Numbered from the stretch's first letter, positions 51,918-62,717 are shown. The stretch: DNA of 64,000 nt from SHWB01 sp050246875 (GCA_050246875.1 JBFWVF010000003.1:124001-188000), one strand, 5' to 3'. Notes: a model not told the origin generated them from the sequence alone. A program made the numbers and translations.

Positions 51918-53144
51918 ATGTCCCTCCAGGCCGACCTCGACGGTCTCGCCGGAAGGCGATTCCTCGTCGTGGACGACGAGGCGTTCATGCGCGGCATGAT
52001 CGTCCGCATCCTGGCGCGCATCGGCTGCAGCGAGGTAGCGACGGCGGAAAGCGGCGCCGACGCCCTTTCCGTCATGGCCGGGCCGGACGGGCCGCCCGAT
52101 GTGGTGCTGTGCGATCTCAACATGCCGGGGATGGACGGAGTCGAGTTCCTGCGGCACCTCGCGGCGTTGCCGTTCATCGGCGCCATCGTGCTGATCAGCG
52201 GCGAGGACCGGCGGGTCCTGCGGACCGCCCAGGACCTGGCGGAGATCCACGCGCTCAACGTGCTCGGCGCCATCGGCAAGCCGGTGACGCCGGCGGCACT
52301 GTCGGCGGTGCTGGCGCGCCACGACATCAGCGTCCCGCGCCCGGCGCTTCGGCCCGAAGGCGCGATGGCGACCGCCGCCGAGGTCGCGACGGCGCTCGAT
52401 ACCGACCAGCTCGTTCCGTACTTCCAGCCGAAGGTGGCCCTCGCGACGCGGCGCCTCGTGGGAGTCGAAACCCTCGTCCGCTGGTCCCATCCCGAGCGCG
52501 GTATCGTCGCCCCGGACCGCTTCGTCCCGGTCGCCGAACAGGCCGGGCTGATCGGCCGGCTGACCGACGACATCTTCGCCAAGGCCATGGCGAATGCCGG
52601 CCGATGGCGGGTGGACGGCATCGACCTGAAGATCTCGGTCAATGTCTCGGCCGATTCGCTGACCGATCTCACCTTGCCGGACCGCCTCGCCGAGCGCGCC
52701 GTGGCGCACGGCGTCGAGCCGACCCGGATCATGCTCGAAGTGACCGAAAGCCGGCTCATGGCCGACGTGGCGCGGACGCTCGAGACCCTGACCCGACTGC
52801 GCCTCAAGGGCATCGGCCTGTCGATCGACGACTTCGGCACGGGCTATTCCTCGATGGAGCAGTTGCGGCGCGTGCCGTTCGTCGAACTGAAGATCGACCG
52901 CGCCTTCGTCGCCGGCGCCACCCATGACGCGGATGCGCGCGCGATGCTGGAATCGAGCATCGATCTGGCACGCAAGCTCGACCTGTCCATCGTCGCCGAA
53001 GGCGCCGAGTCCGAGGAGGACATGAACCTCGTCACCGCACTCGGCTGCGACGAGGTGCAGGGCTACTTCGTCGCCCGTCCGATGCCGGCGCACGATCTCC
53101 TCGCCTGGATAGAGCGCTGGAATGCCGACAGGGCGGATCGGTAG
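51918..53144 (+). CDS. Response regulator with EAL c-di-GMP phosphodiesterase domain
   Basis: A 408-residue cytoplasmic protein. The N-terminal receiver (about 8-125) has Asp19/Asp20, phosphoacceptor Asp66 (LCDLNMPGMDG) and Lys in GAIGKPVTP. The EAL domain (about 145-395) has ETLVRW for EAL, NVS (VNVSADS), EVTES, DDFGTGYSS, LKIDRAF and AEGAES, so all catalytic positions look intact. It should hydrolyse c-di-GMP to pGpG when activated. The ATG at 51918 is preferred over one at 51882, which would start inside the inverted repeat. It is divergent from the hybrid kinase with HPt, its likely phosphodonor. Confidence 0.92.
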   Translation: MSLQADLDGLAGRRFLVVDDEAFMRGMIVRILARIGCSEVATAESGADALSVMAGPDGPPDVVLCDLNMPGMDGVEFLRHLAALPFIGAIVLISGEDRRVLRTAQDLAEIHALNVLGAIGKPVTPAALSAVLARHDISVPRPALRPEGAMATAAEVATALDTDQLVPYFQPKVALATRRLVGVETLVRWSHPERGIVAPDRFVPVAEQAGLIGRLTDDIFAKAMANAGRWRVDGIDLKISVNVSADSLTDLTLPDRLAERAVAHGVEPTRIMLEVTESRLMADVARTLETLTRLRLKGIGLSIDDFGTGYSSMEQLRRVPFVELKIDRAFVAGATHDADARAMLESSIDLARKLDLSIVAEGAESEEDMNLVTALGCDEVQGYFVARPMPAHDLLAWIERWNADRADR

Positions 53145-53150
53145 CCTTCG

Positions 53151-53900
53151 ATGCTGAGCCGGCGCTTCCTCCTCCGCGGACTGGTCGGCTTCGCGGCCCT
53201 GCTCACGGCACCTCCCGCGCCGGCCCAGCCGTCGACGCTGACACTTTTCGTCTCCGAGATCCCCGGGCAGTCGGATCGCTCGGCGGCATCGCCCGGGCTC
53301 GGCATCGAGCTTGTGCAACAGGCCGCCACCGCCGCCGGCCTCGCCCTCATCGTCCAGTTCGTGCCGTGGGTGCGCGCGACCGTCGAGGCATCGCGCTCGC
53401 CGACCGGCCTCGTCCTGCCGCTGACGCGGCTGGCGGAACGCGAGGCCGGCTACACCTGGATCGCTCCGCTCTACGACCTCGACCTTGGCTTCGTCGCTCT
53501 CGGGCGGCGCATCGACTCGCTTGCCGCAGCGGATGGCGAGAAGCTGATCGGCGTATGGCGCGGCACGTCGCACGAAACCCAGTTGCGCCAGGCCGGGCTG
53601 ATCAACCTCGCCGCCGTCGCCGACGACCAGACGCTGCTGCAACTGCTGCTGACCGACCGCGTCTCCGCGTGGTTCGGCGCCTATCCCGAAATCCTCGAAC
53701 GCTGGCGGCGCCTGCCGGACGACCGCAAGCCAGCCGGCCGCGACCTGACCTTCGGCACGCCCATCATCCGCGACACGGTCTGGCTCGCCGGCGGCAAGAC
53801 CCTCGACCCGGCGCTGGCGCAGCGGCTGGCCACCACAATCACCGCGATCCAGCAAACCGATGCGTTTGCCGCCATGCGCCGTCGCTACCTCGGCCGCTGA
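53151..53900 (+). CDS. Periplasmic solute-binding protein, SBP family 3-like
   Basis: A 249-residue protein with a twin-arginine-like signal (SRRFLLRGLVGFAALL, cleavage near AQP). The mature part has the bilobal family 3 pattern: TLTLFVSEIPGQSDR, GLGIELVQQAATAAGLALIVQFVPW, a hinge near GVWRGTSHE, and a C-terminal TITAIQQTDAFAAMRRRYL. There is no ABC permease next to it on this strand. It starts 6 bp after the receiver-EAL stop, so it is co-transcribed and may be a ligand receptor for the sensor kinase instead of a transporter part. Confidence 0.8.
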   Translation: MLSRRFLLRGLVGFAALLTAPPAPAQPSTLTLFVSEIPGQSDRSAASPGLGIELVQQAATAAGLALIVQFVPWVRATVEASRSPTGLVLPLTRLAEREAGYTWIAPLYDLDLGFVALGRRIDSLAAADGEKLIGVWRGTSHETQLRQAGLINLAAVADDQTLLQLLLTDRVSAWFGAYPEILERWRRLPDDRKPAGRDLTFGTPIIRDTVWLAGGKTLDPALAQRLATTITAIQQTDAFAAMRRRYLGR

Positions 53901-54001
53901 CCGCCGGCCGGCGCCGGATCGCATACGCTCGACGTGGCAGAACCCGAACGGCTGGCATAATCTTGCCGCCGGACACGGACGACCGGCCGAAGGAGACACC
54001 C

Positions 54002-55240
54002 ATGGCGAAGACCACGGCATCCATGCGTCTTGCCGGCGCCGCATTGCTTGGCGGGCTGGCTCTGGCGTCCATGCCCGGAGCGGCGCTCGCGGCGGACCCG
54101 GTGCGTATCGCCGCGCTGCTGCCGATGACCGGCACGCTCGGCGAGTACGGCAAGAGCGCGCGCAACGGCGTCGACCTCGCCGTGGCCGAGATCAACGCCG
54201 CCGGCGGCGTGCTCGACGGCCGCATGATCGAGATCGTCACCGGCGACACGCAGACCAATCCGCAGGCCGGCGTGGCGGCCGCCCAGCAGCTCGTCTCGGT
54301 CAACCGCGTCGTCGCCATCGTCGGCCCGATGGCGAGCGGCGTCACCAGTCCGGTCGCGACCACGGTGGCGGCCCCCGCCGGCGTGCCGCTGATCTCGCCC
54401 TCGGCGACGGCGCACGCCATCAGCACCGTCGACGACAAGGACTTCCTGTTCCGCACCACGCCGCACGACTCCCTGCAGGGCGTGGTGCTCGGCGACGTCG
54501 CCAGGGAGGCCGGCCTCGCCAGCGTCGCCGTCGTCTACGTGAACAACGACTACGGCAGCGGCCTCGCCGAAGCCTTCGCGGCGCGCTACACGGCGATCGG
54601 CGGCAAGGTCACCGCCTCGATCGCCTACGAGGAGAAGCAGGCGTCCTACCGCGGCGAGCTGCAGCGCGCGGCGCGCGGCAAGCCGGATGGCCTCGTGGTC
54701 GTCGCCTATCCCGGCGACGGCATTCCCATCCTCCGCCAGTCGCTGGAGGAAGGTTTCTTCGCCCGCTTCGTCTTCAGCGACGGCATGAAGTCGACCGAGA
54801 TGGTGAACGCCATCGGCGGCGGCCCGCTGGAAGGCATGCTGGGCACGGCGCCGCAGGCGATGGCCGACTCGCCTTCCGCCGCGGCGTTCCGCAAGGCCTA
54901 CGAGACCAAGTACGGCCAGCTTCCGCCACGACCCTACATCGACGGCAGCTACGACGCCGTCTACCTGCTGGCGCTGGCCATCGAGGCGGCCGGCTCGACC
55001 GACGGCACCAAGATCCGCGATGCGCTGCGCCGCGTCGCGGCGGCGCCGGGAGAGGCCGTCGGCCCGGGCGAATGGGCGAAGGCCAAGGCCCTGCTGCGGG
55101 CGGGCAAGGACATCGACTACGCGGGCGCCGCCGGCAGCCAGGATTTCGACAAGGCCGGCGACGTGCCCGGCACCTTCGGCGTCTGGCAGGTCAAGGGCGG
55201 CAAGATCGAGACGCTGCGGATCGTCGAGCCGAAGGGCTAG
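54002..55240 (+). CDS. livK: Branched-chain amino acid-type ABC importer binding protein
   Basis: A 412-residue periplasmic receptor of the LivK family (PBP fold I). Signal peptide residues 1-30 end AALAAD. The mature start reads PVRIAALLPMTGTLGEYGKSARNGVDLAVAEIN, followed by VAIVGPMASGVT, YVNNDYGSGLAEAF and PYIDGSYDAVYLLALAIE. Ligands in the family are amino acids, amides, urea or aromatic acids. It lies on the opposite strand to its permease and ATPase genes, converging with a 4-bp stop overlap at 55237-55240. Confidence 0.9.
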   Translation: MAKTTASMRLAGAALLGGLALASMPGAALAADPVRIAALLPMTGTLGEYGKSARNGVDLAVAEINAAGGVLDGRMIEIVTGDTQTNPQAGVAAAQQLVSVNRVVAIVGPMASGVTSPVATTVAAPAGVPLISPSATAHAISTVDDKDFLFRTTPHDSLQGVVLGDVAREAGLASVAVVYVNNDYGSGLAEAFAARYTAIGGKVTASIAYEEKQASYRGELQRAARGKPDGLVVVAYPGDGIPILRQSLEEGFFARFVFSDGMKSTEMVNAIGGGPLEGMLGTAPQAMADSPSAAAFRKAYETKYGQLPPRPYIDGSYDAVYLLALAIEAAGSTDGTKIRDALRRVAAAPGEAVGPGEWAKAKALLRAGKDIDYAGAAGSQDFDKAGDVPGTFGVWQVKGGKIETLRIVEPKG

Positions 55241-56202
55241 CCGCCGGGCGACGGGCGGCCGTCGCCGCGCGTCAGCGCCGGATCGACGCTGCGCGGCTCC
55301 GGCAGCAGGCCGCGCGGGCGCCACAGCAGGATGCCCTCGAGCACCAAGCCGACGAGCAGCAGGCGCAGCGCGCTGCCGCGCGCCGTCAGTTCGGCCGGCA
55401 GCAGGTTGACGGCATATTCCGTCGCCGACCAGACGACCCAGATGACGAAGGTGCCGAGGATGGCGCCGGCGTTGCTGCCGCTGCCGCCGGCGATGAGCAT
55501 CACCCAGACGAGGAACGTCGCGTAGGTCGGATCGAACGCCTCGGGGCTGATGAAGCCGACGAAATGCGCGTAGGCGGCGCCGGCCAGACCCATCGCCGCC
55601 GAGCCGATGACGAAGGCTTCGAGGCGCAGGCGCGCGACGTCGCGGCCGAGCGCCATCGCCGCGCGTTCGTCCTCGCGCTGGGCCCGCACCGCGCGTCCCC
55701 ACGGCGACCGCCGCAGCCGCTCGCTGAGCAGCCACAGGGCGGCCAGCGCGGCGAGCACGAGGCCGAGGTACAGCGCCGCGCCCGCGGTCCCGCCGTCCCG
55801 CCACGGATGCACGATGCCGCCGATGCCGCGCACCCCGTTGGTCAGCCATTCCTCGTTCTTCAGCAGCAGGCGGACGATCTCGGCGATGCCGATACTGGCG
55901 ATGGCGAGATAGTCCTCGCGCAGGCGGACCATGGCGATCCCCGCGACGAGGGCCAGCAGGGCGGCGACCGCTGCGGCCGCCAGCCAGCCGGCCGCCAGCG
56001 GCAGGCCGAACCCGCCGAGATGGTCGGCGCTGGCCGGTCCGGTGACGATGGCGCTGGTGTAGGCGCCGACGGCGAAGAAGGCGGCGATGCCGATGTTGAA
56101 CAGGCCGGCGTAGCCCCATTGCACGTTGAGCCCGACCGCCAGCAGGCCGTAGATGCCGACCAGCGTGGCGAAGAACACCGCGTAGGCGAGGAGCCCCTCC
56201 AT
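55237..56202 (-). CDS. livM: Branched-chain amino acid-type ABC permease LivM
   Basis: A 321-residue permease. Signatures are GLLAVGLNVQWGYAGLFNIGIAAFFAVGAY, LREDYLAIASIGIAEIVRLLLKNE (coupling region) and VLIAGGSGSNAGAILGTF-like text near residue 240. The ATG at 56202 overlaps the LivH stop. The C-terminus ends in a proline/glycine tail. Confidence 0.9.
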   Translation of the reverse strand: MEGLLAYAVFFATLVGIYGLLAVGLNVQWGYAGLFNIGIAAFFAVGAYTSAIVTGPASADHLGGFGLPLAAGWLAAAAVAALLALVAGIAMVRLREDYLAIASIGIAEIVRLLLKNEEWLTNGVRGIGGIVHPWRDGGTAGAALYLGLVLAALAALWLLSERLRRSPWGRAVRAQREDERAAMALGRDVARLRLEAFVIGSAAMGLAGAAYAHFVGFISPEAFDPTYATFLVWVMLIAGGSGSNAGAILGTFVIWVVWSATEYAVNLLPAELTARGSALRLLLVGLVLEGILLWRPRGLLPEPRSVDPALTRGDGRPSPGG

Positions 56203-57077
56203 CAGCGGCGCGCCTCCGCGGTGACGCCAGCGAACAGGCCGGTGGGGCGGGCCACCAGGGCCGCGACCATCATCGCGAAGGCGACGGCCGGCTTGTAGAC
56301 GGGATCGAAGACGAGGGTAGACAGTTCGGTCGCCACGCCGACCAGCATGCCGCCGGCGATGGCGCCGTAAGGACGGCCGATGCCACCGACGATGGCGGCG
56401 GCGAAGACGACCAGCACGAGGTTGCGCCCCATGGTCGGGTGCAGCCGCGTGTCCATGCCGAGGAAGATGCCGCCCGCCGCCGCCAGCACGGCGGCGATGG
56501 CCCAGGTCCACAGCACGACGCGGCGCACGTCGATGCCGCTCACCTGTGCGAGGTCGGGATCGTCGGCCACGGCCCGCATCGCCTTGCCGGCTCGGGCATG
56601 GCGCAGGAACAGATGCAGCAGGACGACGAGGACGACCGTGCCGCCGACGATCCACAGGTGGTCCGCCTTGACGCGCAGGTCGCCGAAGCGCATCGGCAGC
56701 GCGATGCCCTGGACGTAGACCTCGGTCGCGAAGCCCCACACCAGTTCGACCGCGCTGCGCAGGATCAGCGCGACGCCGATGGAAGCGATCAGCAGGATCA
56801 CCGGCGCGGTGCGGCGCAGACGGTTGTAGAGCAGGGCGTCGATCGCCACGGCGACCACGACGGCGCCGGCCATCGCCAGCGGTGCCGCCAGCCACAGCGG
56901 CAGGCCCAGGGTGGCGACGCCGGCCAGCGCCAGATAGGCGCCCACCGTCATCAGGTCGCCATGCGCGAAATGGGCGAAGCGCAGGATCGAGAACACCAGC
57001 GATACGCCGATGGCGCCCAGCGTGACGATGCTGCCGAGCACGATGCCGTAGATCAGCACCTGCAGCAGTTCCATCAT
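56202..57077 (-). CDS. livH: Branched-chain amino acid-type ABC permease LivH
   Basis: A 291-residue permease. Visible are GAIGVSLVFSILRFAHFAHGDLMTVGAYLAL near the N-terminus, the coupling loop KAMRAVADDPDLAQVSGID, and IVGGIGRPYGAIAGGMLVGVATEL in the C-terminal part. Two adjacent ATGs (57077, 57074) are possible; the second would overlap the LivF stop exactly as ATGA. Confidence 0.92.
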   Translation of the reverse strand: MMELLQVLIYGIVLGSIVTLGAIGVSLVFSILRFAHFAHGDLMTVGAYLALAGVATLGLPLWLAAPLAMAGAVVVAVAIDALLYNRLRRTAPVILLIASIGVALILRSAVELVWGFATEVYVQGIALPMRFGDLRVKADHLWIVGGTVVLVVLLHLFLRHARAGKAMRAVADDPDLAQVSGIDVRRVVLWTWAIAAVLAAAGGIFLGMDTRLHPTMGRNLVLVVFAAAIVGGIGRPYGAIAGGMLVGVATELSTLVFDPVYKPAVAFAMMVAALVARPTGLFAGVTAEARR

Positions 57078-57793
57078 CCGCCGCCCTCCCCGCCGCCGAG
57101 GAAGAGTTCGACGATCTCGCGGTCGGCCAGCAGGTCCGCGCCGGTCCCGTCGCGGCGGTTGCGGCCCGTCGCCAGCGCATAGCCGCGATGCGCCAGCGCC
57201 AGCGCCGCGCGCGCGTTCTGCTCGACCAGCAGCACCGCGGTGCCGGCGGCGTTGATGGCGGCGATGCGCTCGAAGATCGTCTCGGTGAACAGCGGCGACA
57301 GGCCGGCCGTCGGCTCGTCGAGCAGCAGCAGGCGCGGCTCGACCATCAGCGCCCGGCCGATCGCCACCATCTGGCGTTCGCCGCCCGACAGCAGGCCGGC
57401 GCGCTGCCGGCGGCGCTCGGCCAGCCGGGGAAACAGCGCGAACACCCGGTCCATGCGGGCCGCGCCGCCGCCGGGCTTCGCGAACGCCCCCATCTCGAGG
57501 TTCTCCGCCACCGTCATGGTGGCGAAGACGTTGCGCTCCTGCGGCACATAGCAGACGCCGTCGCGCACGAGCCGTTCGGGCCGGCGATTGGCGATCTCCT
57601 CGCCATCCAGGCGGATCGAGCCGGCGCGCACGCGCACGAGGCCGGCGACCGCCTTCATCAGGGTAGACTTGCCGGCGCCGTTGGGGCCGACGATGGCGAC
57701 CAGCTCGCCCGCGGCGACGTCGAGATCGACGCCGGCGAGGATGTCGATGCCGCCGTAGCCGCCACGCACGTCGCGGACAGCGAGCAGGTTCAT
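57074..57793 (-). CDS. livF: Branched-chain amino acid-type ABC ATPase LivF
   Basis: A 239-residue ATPase. Walker A GPNGAGKSTL near residue 40, Q-loop YVPQERNVF, signature LSGGERQM, Walker B LLLLDEPTAGLSP, and H-region LVEQNARAAL. The length is normal for LivF. It is coupled to livG (4-bp overlap) and to livH. Confidence 0.93.
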   Translation of the reverse strand: MNLLAVRDVRGGYGGIDILAGVDLDVAAGELVAIVGPNGAGKSTLMKAVAGLVRVRAGSIRLDGEEIANRRPERLVRDGVCYVPQERNVFATMTVAENLEMGAFAKPGGGAARMDRVFALFPRLAERRRQRAGLLSGGERQMVAIGRALMVEPRLLLLDEPTAGLSPLFTETIFERIAAINAAGTAVLLVEQNARAALALAHRGYALATGRNRRDGTGADLLADREIVELFLGGGEGGG

Positions 57794-58641
57794 GCCACCG
57801 GCTCGCGCGCCGCCGCCCGCCCGAGATAGGCCGCCCGCACGGCGGCGTCGGCGCGCACCTGGGCCATCGATCCCGACGCCAGCACGCGTCCCTCGGCGAG
57901 GACGACGACCGGATCGCAGAGACGGGCGACAAGCTCCATGTCGTGCTCGACGAGGCAGAAGGTGTAGCCGCGCTCGCGGTTGAGCCGGACGATGCCGTCG
58001 ACGAGGCGCACCATCAGCGTCGGGTTGACGCCCGCCCCGGGCTCGTCGAGCAGGACGACCCGCGGCTCGGCCATCATCGCCCGCCCAAGTTCGAGCAGCT
58101 TCTTCTGGCCGCCCGACAGGGTACCGGCATAGGCGGCGCGATGGTCGCCGAGGTCGAGAAAGCCGAGCACCTCGTCGGCCCGTCCGGCCGCGGCGCGCAT
58201 CCCCGCGCGCAGCCCGCCCGTACCGAGGAGGGATGCGATCACATTCTCGTCGGCCGGCGCCTGCGCGGCGACGAGGAGGTTGTCGAAGACGGTCATCTGC
58301 TCGAACAGGCGGGGAATCTGGAAGGTACGGACGAGCCCCCTGCGGAACAGGCGATGCGGCGCGAGGCCGGTTACGCGCGCGCCGTCGAGATACACCTCGC
58401 CGGCATCGGGCCGCAGTTGCCCGGACACCGCGTTGAACAGCGTGGTCTTGCCGGCGCCGTTCGGCCCGATCAGGCCGGTGATCGATCCGGCCGGCACGTC
58501 GAGGCTGCAGCCGTCGAGCGCCGCGATCCCGCCGAAGGAAAGACGGAGATCGCGCACCGACAGAATCGGCGCCCCGCCATTCTCCGCATGCCCGCGTTCC
58601 GCCATTACCGCCTGCGCGCCATCGTCGCCGCCTTGCTTCAT
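57790..58641 (-). CDS. livG: Branched-chain amino acid-type ABC ATPase LivG
   Basis: A 283-residue ATPase with an extra polar N-terminus before the ABC domain (ILSVRDLRLSFGGIAALDGCSL). Walker A GPNGAGKTTL, Q-loop RTFQIPRLF, signature LSGGQKKL, Walker B VVLLDEPGAGVNP, H-loop LVEHDMEL. The start is uncertain; ATGs at 58641, 58605 and 58728 are possible. I choose 58641 because GGTGGA precedes it. It is the first gene of the livGFHM operon and is divergent from the YciI-like gene. Confidence 0.9.
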   Translation of the reverse strand: MKQGGDDGAQAVMAERGHAENGGAPILSVRDLRLSFGGIAALDGCSLDVPAGSITGLIGPNGAGKTTLFNAVSGQLRPDAGEVYLDGARVTGLAPHRLFRRGLVRTFQIPRLFEQMTVFDNLLVAAQAPADENVIASLLGTGGLRAGMRAAAGRADEVLGFLDLGDHRAAYAGTLSGGQKKLLELGRAMMAEPRVVLLDEPGAGVNPTLMVRLVDGIVRLNRERGYTFCLVEHDMELVARLCDPVVVLAEGRVLASGSMAQVRADAAVRAAYLGRAAAREPVA

Positions 58642-58751
58642 TCCACCGTGACGCGACCCTTCGCCGCAACGCACTTTGTCGGGCGCCGCGGCGGCCCGCT
58701 TGCGCCGCGTCCGGGGCGCCCCGATCATGGCGCCGGCGAGGGAGGCGACCG

Positions 58752-59378
58752 ATGGAGTACTTCTTTTACTGCCGCGACAAGCCGGACGCGATGGCGACGC
58801 GCAGGAGCCTCGTCGAGCCGCACTGGGCGTTCATGGACGGCTATGCCGCCGGCATGATCGCGCGCGGGCCGACGCTGACCGACGACAACCGCATCACCGG
58901 CAGCATGCATATCGTCGACGTGCCGGACGCCGCCGCCGCCCGCGTCTTCGCGTACGACGAGCCGTTCGCCAGGGCCGACGTCTACAGCGAGATCATCGTC
59001 CATCGCTGGCGCAACGTACTGGGCCGCACGATGTGGCAGTTCGACGGTACCGCAACCGAGAGCCGTTTCATGATCCTCGCCCATGGCCGGCCGGGCGCCG
59101 CGCCGACGGCGGAGCAGTCCGCCGCCCAGCATGCGTTCTTCGAGCAGGGCGATCCTGCCTGTCGCATCATCCTGCGGGGGCCGCTGCTGGCCGACGACGG
59201 CGAGGGCTGGCGGGGCAGCGCGCTGTTCGCCGAAGCGACCGACCGCGCCGCCGTCGAGCGGATGGTCGCGGCCATGCCGTTCGTACGGGCCGGCCTCTAC
59301 CGCGAGGTCGAGATCCACCGCTGGCATTTCGGCGGGCGCGACAACGCGAAGGGGTTGGTTGCCGCGACACGACCATGA
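58752..59378 (+). CDS. Tandem YciI-like domain protein
   Basis: A 208-residue protein with two YCII-related ferredoxin-like domains, about residues 1-95 and 105-205. The pattern MEYFFYCRDKPDAMATRRSLVEPHWAFMDGY ending FARADVYSEIIVHRWRNV recurs as SRFMILAHGRPGAAP ending FVRAGLYREVEIHRWHFGG. YciI is normally one domain and dimerises through it; here one chain holds both halves. The catalytic His-Asp pair of YciI is only partly kept. Function is unknown. The gene overlaps no neighbour and starts 110 bp from livG. Confidence 0.8.
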   Translation: MEYFFYCRDKPDAMATRRSLVEPHWAFMDGYAAGMIARGPTLTDDNRITGSMHIVDVPDAAAARVFAYDEPFARADVYSEIIVHRWRNVLGRTMWQFDGTATESRFMILAHGRPGAAPTAEQSAAQHAFFEQGDPACRIILRGPLLADDGEGWRGSALFAEATDRAAVERMVAAMPFVRAGLYREVEIHRWHFGGRDNAKGLVAATRP

Positions 59379-59437
59379 CCCCCTCGCCGCAAGCGGGCCG
59401 GCGACCTATCTAAAGGCGACAGCAAACGGAGGGCCGG

Positions 59438-60322
59438 ATGACCGGAAGACAGGGCGTTTCCCCCGAATTCGTGCTGGCGCCGCGGGCGCGCGACATCGGC
59501 GGCTTCGAGGTGCGGCGCGTGCTGCCCGACGGACGGCGCCGGACGGTCGGCCCGTTCGTCTTCTTCGACCACATGGGCCCGGCCCGCTTCGCCGCCGGGC
59601 AGGGCATCGACGTGCGGCCGCACCCGCATATCGGCCTCGCCACCCTGACCTGGCTGTTCGACGGCGAGATCATGCACCGCGACAGCCTCGGCACGGTGCA
59701 GGCCATCCGCCCCGGCGAGGTCAACTGGATGACCTCCGGGCGCGGCATCGTGCACTCCGAACGCACGCCGGAGACGGTGCGCGCCGCCGGCTCCGGGCTG
59801 GCCGGCATCCAGACCTGGATCGGCCTGCCGCGCGCCGACGAGGAATGCGCGCCGGCCTTCTCGCACCACACGGCCGGCGAGCTGCCCGGCTTCGCGGAGG
59901 ACGGCGTCGCGCTGCGCCTTGCCGGCGGCACGCTGCGCGGGCTGCGCTCGCCGGTGCACGTCTACTCGCCGCTGGTCTTCGCCGAGGCGAAGCTGGCGGC
60001 GGGTGCGACGCTGGTCGTGCCACCCGAGCACGCCGAGCGCGCCCTGCACGTCGCCGAAGGCGCCGTTGCTTGCGGCGGCACCCGTATCGAGACCGGAACG
60101 ATGGCCGTGTTCCCGGCGGGCGAAGACATCGTCGCAACGGCCGATGGACCTGCGACGGTGATTCTCATCGGCGGCGAGCCGCTCGACGGCGAGCGGCATC
60201 TCTGGTGGAACTTCGTCTCCAGCTCGCGCGAACGCATCGAGCGCGCCAAGGCCGACTGGCGCGAGGGCCGCTTCGCCATGGTCGAGGGCGACCCCGAATT
60301 CATTCCCCTGCCGGAGCGCTGA
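59438..60322 (+). CDS. Pirin-family bicupin protein
   Basis: A 294-residue pirin. The N-terminal cupin has the Fe ligands in RPHPHIGLATLTWLFDGEIMHRDSLG (His pair and later His/Glu) and GEVNWMTSGRGIVHSER. The C-terminal cupin is degenerate, ending in GEPLDGERHLWWNFVSSS, the pirin signature. Some bacterial pirins have quercetinase activity; others bind regulators. GGAGGGCCGG precedes the ATG. It converges with the GNAT-HDAC gene. Confidence 0.92.
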   Translation: MTGRQGVSPEFVLAPRARDIGGFEVRRVLPDGRRRTVGPFVFFDHMGPARFAAGQGIDVRPHPHIGLATLTWLFDGEIMHRDSLGTVQAIRPGEVNWMTSGRGIVHSERTPETVRAAGSGLAGIQTWIGLPRADEECAPAFSHHTAGELPGFAEDGVALRLAGGTLRGLRSPVHVYSPLVFAEAKLAAGATLVVPPEHAERALHVAEGAVACGGTRIETGTMAVFPAGEDIVATADGPATVILIGGEPLDGERHLWWNFVSSSRERIERAKADWREGRFAMVEGDPEFIPLPER

Positions 60323-60328
60323 GGCGGC

Positions 60329-62047
<1,719 letters not shown>

Positions 62048-62066
62048 GGCCGATCTTCGATCATGG

Positions 62067-62459
62067 TCATGTCAGCGCATCGACGACAGGCACGTCGTAC
62101 GCCGCGAACGCGGCATCCGCGGTGACCAGCGAAAGACCCTCGATCTGCGCCTGGACGATCATCAGGCGGTCGAACGGGTCGCGGTGGTACAATGGCAACC
62201 GGCCGACCTGCGCGGCGTGCGTGAACGTGACCGCCAGCTCGCCGAAGTTCTGGGCGTGCAGCGCCTCGACGAAGCGCTCCGGCGGGATGGCGACGTCGAG
62301 ACGGCCGATCCGCCATTTGATGGCGGCCTCCCAGATCGCGACCGCACTGACACGGATGTCGTCCCGCGGATCGGCGATCCGCTCGCGCGCCGCGGCACCG
62401 AGACGCCGGTCGTCGGTGAGCCACCAGAGCACGACATGGGTATCGAGCAGCAAGCTCAT
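62067..62459 (-). CDS. PIN-domain toxin (VapC-type)
   Basis: A 130-residue PIN-domain ribonuclease. Acidic positions are in LLLDTHVVLWWL (Asp6), SAVAIWEAAIKWRIGRL (Glu), and YHRDPFDRLMIVQA (Asp pair). The C-terminal TADAAFAAYDVPVV is typical of the VapC/Phd-paired branch. Its ATG overlaps the antitoxin stop by 4 bp. It probably degrades a specific RNA when antitoxin is lost. Confidence 0.9.
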   Translation of the reverse strand: MSLLLDTHVVLWWLTDDRRLGAAARERIADPRDDIRVSAVAIWEAAIKWRIGRLDVAIPPERFVEALHAQNFGELAVTFTHAAQVGRLPLYHRDPFDRLMIVQAQIEGLSLVTADAAFAAYDVPVVDALT

Positions 62460-62695
62460 TCGTCGCTGCCGAAGGCTTCGGCGAGGTCGGGCGGCAGCGG
62501 CGCATCGAAATCGTCGCGGATACGGATCAACCCTTTCAGCGTGCCCGGCTTGCGCGGTTCGAGGCTCCGGTTGGCGGCCACGAGGCGCGCCACCGGCCGG
62601 CCGTGGCGGGCAATGACGATCTCCTCGCCCGCCGCCGCCGCATCGATGAGGCGCGACAGCTGGGTCTTCGCCGCATGGACGTTGATGACACGCAT
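62456..62695 (-). CDS. Phd/YefM-type antitoxin
   Basis: A 79-residue protein: INVHAAKTQLSRLIDAAAAGEEIVIARHGRPVARLV is the Phd/YefM DNA-binding N-terminal domain; the C-terminal part (RIRDDFDAPLPPDLAEAFGSDE) is the disordered toxin-neutralising tail. It precedes and is coupled to the PIN toxin. An operator palindrome lies 23 bp upstream. Confidence 0.92.
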   Translation of the reverse strand: MRVINVHAAKTQLSRLIDAAAAGEEIVIARHGRPVARLVAANRSLEPRKPGTLKGLIRIRDDFDAPLPPDLAEAFGSDE

Positions 62696-62717
62696 CGAAC
62701 CAGCCTCGCTAATCGAC

